This document shows, piece after piece, positions 31,000-36,081 of a DNA stretch of 36,081 nt (positions are counted from its first letter, which is position 1; the number at the start of each line of letters is the position of its first letter). The stretch is from WRAI01 sp031549605 (GTDB lineage Bacteria; Bacillota; Clostridia; Oscillospirales; UBA929), in contig JAVBPM010000041.1 in NCBI GenBank assembly GCA_031549605.1, forward strand, positions 1-36,081, in the 5' to 3' direction. Under the pieces are notes generated by a model. That model did no database searches. It saw nothing but the letters and a program-made list of their open reading frames with translations, and was not told the DNA's origin. The translations under genes were made by a program, and so were the position numbers.

Positions 31000-32181
31000 T
31001 TAGTACAGGTCGGGGTCGGTGTTGATGAAGTTGGCCAGCAGTTGGGCCGTTTCGGCGCGGGTGGTGTTGGCCAGCGGGTTGACTTTGCCGTTGGAGCCGT
31101 TGACAATGCCCAGCTTGGCCAGCAGCTCTATCTCCGGCTTGGCGTAACTGGCGATTTTGTTGGCGTCGGCAAACGGCGCAACGGTCTCATAGGCCAGCTC
31201 CGGCAGCATGTAGTTGGCGATTTTGAGCTTTACAATGGCGCGCGCCAGCATGGTGAACATATCCTGACGCGTAATTTTGGCGTCGGGATTGAACTTGCCG
31301 CCGCTGCCGCCGACAATGCCCAACTTCTTGGCTGCCAGCGCCGCGCTGTAATAGAACTCCTTGGTGTTGGCCGCGTCGGGGAAGGGCGTGGTGCCGGCAG
31401 TGCTGACGTTGATGTTGAGCATACGCATCAGCATGGTGACAAACTCGGCGCGTGTGATTTGACGGGAGGGCGCGTACTGATTCTTGCCCACGCCGCCCAC
31501 GATGCCGCGCGCGTTGAGGAACTGCACTGCCTTGTAGGCCCAGTGCGAGGTGGTTACGTCGCTAAACGGCATGACCGCCGACGAGGAAACGCCGTAGGTG
31601 CCACCGCCGTAGATTTTGGCCTCCATATTGTTGCCGTCCTTGCTATCGAGCTGGTAGAGGCTACGAGCCCAGGGCTTGCCGTCTTTTGTAACGACCACAC
31701 GCTGCTGCATGGCGCTGCCGGCGTCGTGGCTCTTAAACAGCAGGACGGGGTACTGGTAGTTGTACCAAGGTTTTGAGCCGTTGTATGTCATGCCCAGCGT
31801 CAACGAGCTGGCGGCATTCATCTTTATGTTGAAACTGGTCGGCGTCGTCAGCCCGGTCATCATGTCGTCAAAGATAAGCAACGGATAATCGTTCATGAAG
31901 AGCACCGCAACTTCGTCGCTGGCGCTAAACCAGTTGGCCGGCCAGTTGATGGATACGCGGTTGTTGGGTGCTTCGATAAACAGTACGCTGTCAAGCTCCT
32001 GCAAATCGGCCGCCGTCAGCGTGACAACAGGGTAGGTGTCGTTGCTGGCGGTATAGGGCGAGCCGTTGATGTAAACGGTGGCGGCATCGGCGGCCAAACC
32101 AAGCGGGACAATAGAGAGCACCAGCGTCAGGCAGACGAAAAACGAGAGGCAACGACGCTTGGCAGAGTGGCGTGAAATCAT
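31000..32181 (-). CDS. SLH-domain surface protein 3
   Basis: A 393-residue secreted protein. The signal peptide ends at AADAA; then comes TVYINGSPYTASNDTYPVVT and the paralogous domain with INWPANWFSASDE. Its SLH repeats are the best preserved of the group: FSDVTTSHWAYKAVQFL to TRAEFVTMLMRML, FPDAANTKEFYYSAALAAKKL to TRQDMFTMLARAI, and FADANKIASYAKPEIELL to TRAETAQLLANFI. It should attach to wall polymer through SLH. It has its own promoter and a double terminator. AGGAGG precedes the ATG. Confidence 0.92.
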   Translation of the reverse strand: MISRHSAKRRCLSFFVCLTLVLSIVPLGLAADAATVYINGSPYTASNDTYPVVTLTAADLQELDSVLFIEAPNNRVSINWPANWFSASDEVAVLFMNDYPLLIFDDMMTGLTTPTSFNIKMNAASSLTLGMTYNGSKPWYNYQYPVLLFKSHDAGSAMQQRVVVTKDGKPWARSLYQLDSKDGNNMEAKIYGGGTYGVSSSAVMPFSDVTTSHWAYKAVQFLNARGIVGGVGKNQYAPSRQITRAEFVTMLMRMLNINVSTAGTTPFPDAANTKEFYYSAALAAKKLGIVGGSGGKFNPDAKITRQDMFTMLARAIVKLKIANYMLPELAYETVAPFADANKIASYAKPEIELLAKLGIVNGSNGKVNPLANTTRAETAQLLANFINTDPDLY

Positions 32182-32209
32182 GACAGGTACCTCCTAACGT
32201 GTTGTTTTC

Positions 32210-32238
32210 AGTGTATCATGCGGTGAGCTGCTTGGCAA
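32210..32238 (-). promoter_or_regulatory. Promoter of SLH gene 3
   Basis: Minus strand: TTGCCA, 17 bases, TACACT. The leader is about 25 bases. Confidence 0.65.
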
Positions 32239-32300
32239 GGCATTTATTAAGGGGAAAATGCGGGGTTACGGCGCGAGAATTGTCGCATTGTCACGGAAGT

Positions 32301-35018
32301 CTATGGGGCCGACCGGACCAGCTGCCGGTACCGCTCCATCAGTGCCGCGACGCAGCCGGCCTCGGTCGTGTCTTTGATTGAAAAACCGTACAGCTTCATC
32401 ACGGCGGCGTCAAGCGTACGGTGTGCCTTGAGCAACTCGGGCGGCATGGTCAGCGGGTCGTACAGGTCGGCCAGCGAGCTGCCGGCAAACAGCGCCCGCG
32501 CATCGATCACGGCCTGCGCCAGCACTTCAATGGCCGCCTGTTGCTCGTTTGAGGCAGCCGGCCACGGAAAGTTGTTGTAGACGATGTCCTTGGAGTAGCG
32601 GTAGTCACTTTTCAAGCGTCCGCAGACGGTGCGCACCCACGCCATGTGGACGTTGGAGGTGAGAATGCCGAAGTGGTAGAGCGTGGCATCGGGGATGATT
32701 TCTACGCTGTCACTGCAGATGACATCAGGCGTCAAGAAACCCATAGGGATATATCTGCGCCGTTCGGATGACACGCGGGGCACAACAATGTAATTTGAAT
32801 CGGGCATGTTCTCAACGTGAAAGCGGCGTGGCGTATCGGCCAATTTGCGCGTTGGCGCGCTGCTGCTGGCAAGACGAAATTGCCTAACCGCTTCAATGCG
32901 TTTCATGGCTTCGGGCATTTTCCGCAACTCGGCAGGGGGGCAATCTCCCAGCCATAGGCAATGTCGCCGGTATCCGTTGATGAACTCGTCGGAGCCAACC
33001 CAAGGACGGAACCATTTGGCAGCCTGTGGTTCTTTGCGCAAGAAGTCTTCCTTTTCCGGCTCGGTAAAAAGGTAGTTGCCGCCATCAATGGGCTTGTTTC
33101 CAATGCCAATTGGGGGCACATTGCAGAGCGGGGTTCTGCGGCTTTCGACAAAAATATCAGGCGCATTGACAAGATATGAATTGATATTATCCGCGATTGT
33201 TATCACATCACCGTCGTACAAGGCTCTATGGGCATTGTGTGCCGCGCTGAACCCGACAATCACGCAGTGCACCGCCGCTTTGCCTTTGGCCTCGTTGCTC
33301 CATTTGAACGTGCGGTAGCCAAAGTCAATGTGAATGCCGAACAGCTCAAACAGCGGCTTCCACACAGCGGCAACCTGCTCACCCTGCGTAATCGAGTTGG
33401 TTGAGACAAAGGCGGCGCGTATTTGGGTCGATGCCAGCAGTTGAGCCGCTTTGAAATACCACGCGGCAACGTAGTCGATGATTCCGGAGCCTTTGCACGG
33501 AGCGCCTTTGTCGTCAATGTATATCCGTACAATATCGTTACGTTGTTCGTCGCTCATCATCTTCGAGCCCACAAACGGCGGGTTGCCGAGGATATAGCTC
33601 AACGTCTGCTTGGGCACAACATCCTGCCAGTCAAGGCCAAGCGCGTTGCCGTGGGCGATGGTGGCGCTCTGCGTCAGCGGCAAACGGGCGTAGTAGCTGC
33701 CAAACTGTTCCGAGGCGCGCAGGTTCATCTGGTGGTCCATCAGCCACATGCCCACCTGCGCGATCTGGCACGGGAAATCCTCGACCTCAATGCCGTAAAA
33801 CTGCTCGACGCTGACCTTGAGCAGATGCGTGAAGTCGAGCTCCAGCTGGTTGGAGTTCGATTTCATCTTCAGCACCTCAAGCTCCAGCAGCCGCAGCTCG
33901 CGGTAGGTAATGATCAAAAAATTGCCGCAGCCGCAGGCCGGATCGAAAAACGTCAAACGACTGATCTTGTCGTGAAAGCGGTCGAGCGCGGTGGGGTCGG
34001 TTTTAACGCGGTCAAACTCCCGCCACAGCTCGTCCATAAACAGCGGGTTAATCAGCTTGAGAATGTTCTCTTCGCTGGTGTAGTGCGCGCCCAGCTCGCG
34101 CCGCTGACTTTTGTCCATAACGCCCTGAAACATGGCGCCAAAAATCGCGGGCGAGATCTTGTTCCAGTCAAAATGCAGGCAGTCGAGCAGCGCCTGGCGC
34201 ATGGTGGTGTCAAAGTCGGCCAGCGGCAGCACCGTCGCGAACAGGCCGCCGTTGATGTAGCGGAACTGCTTCAGCTCGTCGGACAGCAGCGTCTTTTTGG
34301 CGCGCACGTCCTCCGGCATGTTGAGCACCTCAAAGAGTCGGGCGATGCGGTCGGACAGGTCGGAGCCGTCCGGCTTGGAGTTTTCAATGTAGCCAAACAG
34401 GCTGTCCTGCGGAAAGATGCCGGTGTCGTCGGCAAACAGGCAGAACAGCAGGCGCACCAGATAGACCTCCAGATCGTGGCCGTCGTAGCCGTGCAGCTTG
34501 AGTGCGTCGTGCAGCTTGGCCATCTTTTCGGCCGCCTTGACGTTGACCTCGACCTGGTCCTCGCGCGTGCGCTCGGTGGTATAGCCGGCGATGTTGGCAA
34601 AGCGCTTGATGTGCTTGCGCAGGTCTTTGGTTTTAAAGTTAAACAGCTCGTTGGTCGAGCGGCGGCAGAGCCTGATGGTTTCAAAGTCGCACACCATCCA
34701 CAGGTCGGGCACCTCGTCCTCCGGCAGGTGCTGCATGTAGTTTTGCAGCTGCTGAAAGGCTGCGGTCAGGTCCTTGCCCCGCGACTTCATCTCAATGGCG
34801 ATTTGACCCTTCCACAGGTAGTCGATGTAGCCCGTCTTGCCGGCCGACAGCGGCACCTTGTACTCAAAATCGCCCACCGAAACGGGGTCGGCGACGCCAA
34901 AAACGCGCAGAAAATCAGTTTCAAAGCTTTGCGCCTGTGCCTCTTCGTTGTGCGCTGATTTCCACCGCTTGGCAAAGGCGACGGCGTTGGCCTGTATGTC
35001 TTCCCACGTCAGCTGCAT
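32301..35018 (-). CDS. MmeI-like single-chain restriction-methyltransferase (Type IIL/IIG)
   Basis: A 905-residue enzyme expected to methylate adenine in one strand of its DNA target and cleave unmodified DNA. The N-terminal nuclease motif has D66, E76 and K78 (YIDYLW, then AIEMKS), the same D-x9-E-x-K spacing as MmeI. Methyltransferase motif I is FFDPACGCGNFLI near residue 355; motif IV is GNPPF near 476. The C-terminal 350 residues, including FVSTNSITQGEQ and FRPWVGSDEFING, should hold the target-recognition domain. Length is close to MmeI (about 920). ATG 35018 begins the conserved QLTWEDIQANA and follows a G-rich site; a longer open frame would run across the promoter. No separate S or R subunit gene is present. 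Confidence 0.9.
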   Translation of the reverse strand: MQLTWEDIQANAVAFAKRWKSAHNEEAQAQSFETDFLRVFGVADPVSVGDFEYKVPLSAGKTGYIDYLWKGQIAIEMKSRGKDLTAAFQQLQNYMQHLPEDEVPDLWMVCDFETIRLCRRSTNELFNFKTKDLRKHIKRFANIAGYTTERTREDQVEVNVKAAEKMAKLHDALKLHGYDGHDLEVYLVRLLFCLFADDTGIFPQDSLFGYIENSKPDGSDLSDRIARLFEVLNMPEDVRAKKTLLSDELKQFRYINGGLFATVLPLADFDTTMRQALLDCLHFDWNKISPAIFGAMFQGVMDKSQRRELGAHYTSEENILKLINPLFMDELWREFDRVKTDPTALDRFHDKISRLTFFDPACGCGNFLIITYRELRLLELEVLKMKSNSNQLELDFTHLLKVSVEQFYGIEVEDFPCQIAQVGMWLMDHQMNLRASEQFGSYYARLPLTQSATIAHGNALGLDWQDVVPKQTLSYILGNPPFVGSKMMSDEQRNDIVRIYIDDKGAPCKGSGIIDYVAAWYFKAAQLLASTQIRAAFVSTNSITQGEQVAAVWKPLFELFGIHIDFGYRTFKWSNEAKGKAAVHCVIVGFSAAHNAHRALYDGDVITIADNINSYLVNAPDIFVESRRTPLCNVPPIGIGNKPIDGGNYLFTEPEKEDFLRKEPQAAKWFRPWVGSDEFINGYRRHCLWLGDCPPAELRKMPEAMKRIEAVRQFRLASSSAPTRKLADTPRRFHVENMPDSNYIVVPRVSSERRRYIPMGFLTPDVICSDSVEIIPDATLYHFGILTSNVHMAWVRTVCGRLKSDYRYSKDIVYNNFPWPAASNEQQAAIEVLAQAVIDARALFAGSSLADLYDPLTMPPELLKAHRTLDAAVMKLYGFSIKDTTEAGCVAALMERYRQLVRSAP

Positions 35019-35059
35019 GGCTGCAATACCCCCCGATTGTGTGTTTGGTTGTTGACAAC

Positions 35060-35088
35060 AGTATAATCGATTGGCGATGCGATGGCAA
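35060..35088 (-). promoter_or_regulatory. Promoter of the MmeI-like gene
   Basis: Minus strand: TTGCCA, 17 bases, TATACT, about 35 bases before the ATG. The same -35 box occurs at SLH gene 3. Confidence 0.75.
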
Positions 35089-35098
35089 GCAATAGCAA

Positions 35099-35124
35099 AC
35101 CGGCAGGGCGTTTGCCCTGCCGGT
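35099..35124 (-). terminator. Terminator of SLH gene 4
   Basis: A perfect 11-bp stem (35099-35109 with 35114-35124) with loop GTTT, 19 bases beyond the SLH gene 4 stop. It shares most of its stem with the hairpin at 30920. The T tract is weak. Confidence 0.75.
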
Positions 35125-35142
35125 GCTTTATTAATTGTGTGC

Positions 35143-36081
35143 TTAGCGGTTGGTGTCGTAGACAAGCATGTTGGCCAGTACCTTGGCGGCCATGCCGCGT
35201 GTGGCCAGCATCATGGGCAGCATCTTGCCGCCGCTGCCGTTGACTACCATGTTTTCCACCAGCGCCTGAATGGGCGCCTTGGCGTAGCTGTCGACCTGAG
35301 CCCAGTCGCTAAAGACCGGCATGGGGCGCAGCGGGGAGGTTCTCAGCATATTGAACTTGTTCATCGCGCGCGACAGAATGACAAACATATCCTGACGCGT
35401 AATGTTGGCGTTGGGGTTGAAGTTGCCCTTGCTGTCGCCGCCCACGAGACCCAGCGCCTTGGCCTTCAGTACCGCGTCGGCGTAGAACTGACCCGATGTG
35501 ACGTCGGCAAACTGTGTGGTCTTGCCGGTGTCGACCGTGACGTTGAGCGTACGCATAATCATGACGACAAACTGTGCGCGGGTCAGCAGACCGTCGGCGT
35601 CAAACTGGCCGCCGCCGACACCGCCGGCCACGCCGCGCGCGTCAACAAACTGCACCGGCGCGTACGGCCAGTAGGTGGTTGGCAGGTCGATAAACTCGTT
35701 TTGCTTGGCAACCTTGGCGGCAAACGTGCCGTTGGTGTACACCACGCCGGTCAACACGCCGCTCTTGAGGTTGCTGCGGGCGACGGTCGTGCCGTTGCGG
35801 GTCATGACAATGTGGTCGGCGCGGTTGCTGCCCAGCTGTGAGGTGGGGTAGGCCAGCTTAACAATCATGGGCTGCTTGTCGTTGTACCAGCTGATGCCGC
35901 TACCGGCGTTGGCCAGCGTAACAGCAGCGCCGGTCGCGCCGCCGAACTCGAGCGTCAGCGCCGTTTTGCTGCCGGTGTAAGTGGCCAGCAGGCTGTCGTT
36001 GAGAATGACGCTGTTACTGTTGAGTTTGACGGTCTTGGTGTCGCCCGATTTGTCAAACCAGCTGCCGTTGAGGTTGAGCTT
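35143..36081 (-). CDS. SLH-domain surface protein 4 (5' end outside window)
   Basis: 312 residues are visible; the N-terminus lies beyond base 36081. The visible part starts LNLNGSWFDKSGDTKTVKL, part of the same N-terminal domain as the other SLH proteins, with YNDKQPMIVKLAYP further on. Three SLH repeats follow: FIDLPTTYWPYAPVQFV to TRAQFVVMIMRTL, FADVTSGQFYADAVLKAKAL to TRQDMFVILSRAM, and FSDWAQVDSYAKAPIQAL to TRGMAAKVLANML. The first and third have degraded TRAE signatures (TRAQ, TRGM), so wall binding may be weaker. The reading frame stays open to the window edge. Confidence 0.9.
   Translation of the reverse strand, partial: KLNLNGSWFDKSGDTKTVKLNSNSVILNDSLLATYTGSKTALTLEFGGATGAAVTLANAGSGISWYNDKQPMIVKLAYPTSQLGSNRADHIVMTRNGTTVARSNLKSGVLTGVVYTNGTFAAKVAKQNEFIDLPTTYWPYAPVQFVDARGVAGGVGGGQFDADGLLTRAQFVVMIMRTLNVTVDTGKTTQFADVTSGQFYADAVLKAKALGLVGGDSKGNFNPNANITRQDMFVILSRAMNKFNMLRTSPLRPMPVFSDWAQVDSYAKAPIQALVENMVVNGSGGKMLPMMLATRGMAAKVLANMLVYDTNR

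Noticed and set aside
33423..34958. Long open frame on the plus strand opposite the MmeI-like gene
   Set aside because: The opposite strand carries intact nuclease and methyltransferase motifs; this frame has none and lacks a ribosome site.
35041..35070. Plus-strand promoter TTGACA/TATAAT at 35052
   Set aside because: The two boxes are only a few bases apart, and the plausible promoter here reads on the minus strand.

Overview
The window reads as a GC-rich chromosome segment of a Gram-positive member of the Firmicutes, probably class Clostridia. The support is indirect but consistent: a BlaI/BlaR1-type pair, a TagF-like CDP-glycerol transferase, many T/P-rich lipoproteins, S-layer homology (SLH) proteins, acetate kinase next to tmcAL, AGGAGG ribosome sites and near-consensus housekeeping promoters. 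I saw no rRNA, tRNA, CRISPR array or insertion sequence. No gene-free stretch exceeds 300 bases.

Layout. (1) 1-900: the tail of a zinc-ribbon protein and a YgjP/SprT-like metallopeptidase. (2) 905-7841, minus: a five-gene envelope-polymer operon from one strong promoter. It encodes a nucleotidyltransferase/PLP-enzyme fusion, an ornithine-cyclodeaminase-fold enzyme, a YidC/Oxa1-TagF fusion, a small membrane protein and a sulfatase-fold membrane enzyme. (3) 8022-13554: thiamine pyrophosphokinase, a DUF255/YyaL protein, and a BlaI/BlaR1-like pair with a third membrane protein. (4) 13555-13740: a scar built from pieces of two genes found elsewhere in the window. (5) 13761-18644, minus: an unusual six-gene operon with a Q-rich membrane protein, a stand-alone CARF-like protein (TTG start), a sigma-factor-like protein, two lipoproteins and a membrane protein. 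(6) 18873-23728: flavodoxin, a 48-residue Cys-rich protein, an esterase, a TPR-like membrane protein, acetate kinase and TmcAL. (7) 23810-27007: a 5'-truncated lectin/caspase-like gene and two tandemly duplicated lipoproteins. (8) 27104-36081, minus: four SLH paralogues interspersed with an exported protein and a one-gene MmeI-like restriction-modification enzyme.

How genes may work together. In the polymer operon the cytidylyltransferase-like domain would make an activated alcohol-phosphate. The TagF-like domain, tethered to a YidC-like membrane domain, would polymerise or transfer it at the membrane. The sulfatase-fold protein would act outside the cell. In the CARF operon a nucleotide-sensing fold sits just upstream of a sigma-like protein and envelope genes, which suggests a signal-to-envelope response not obviously tied to CRISPR. 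Both readings are inference from domain order and context.
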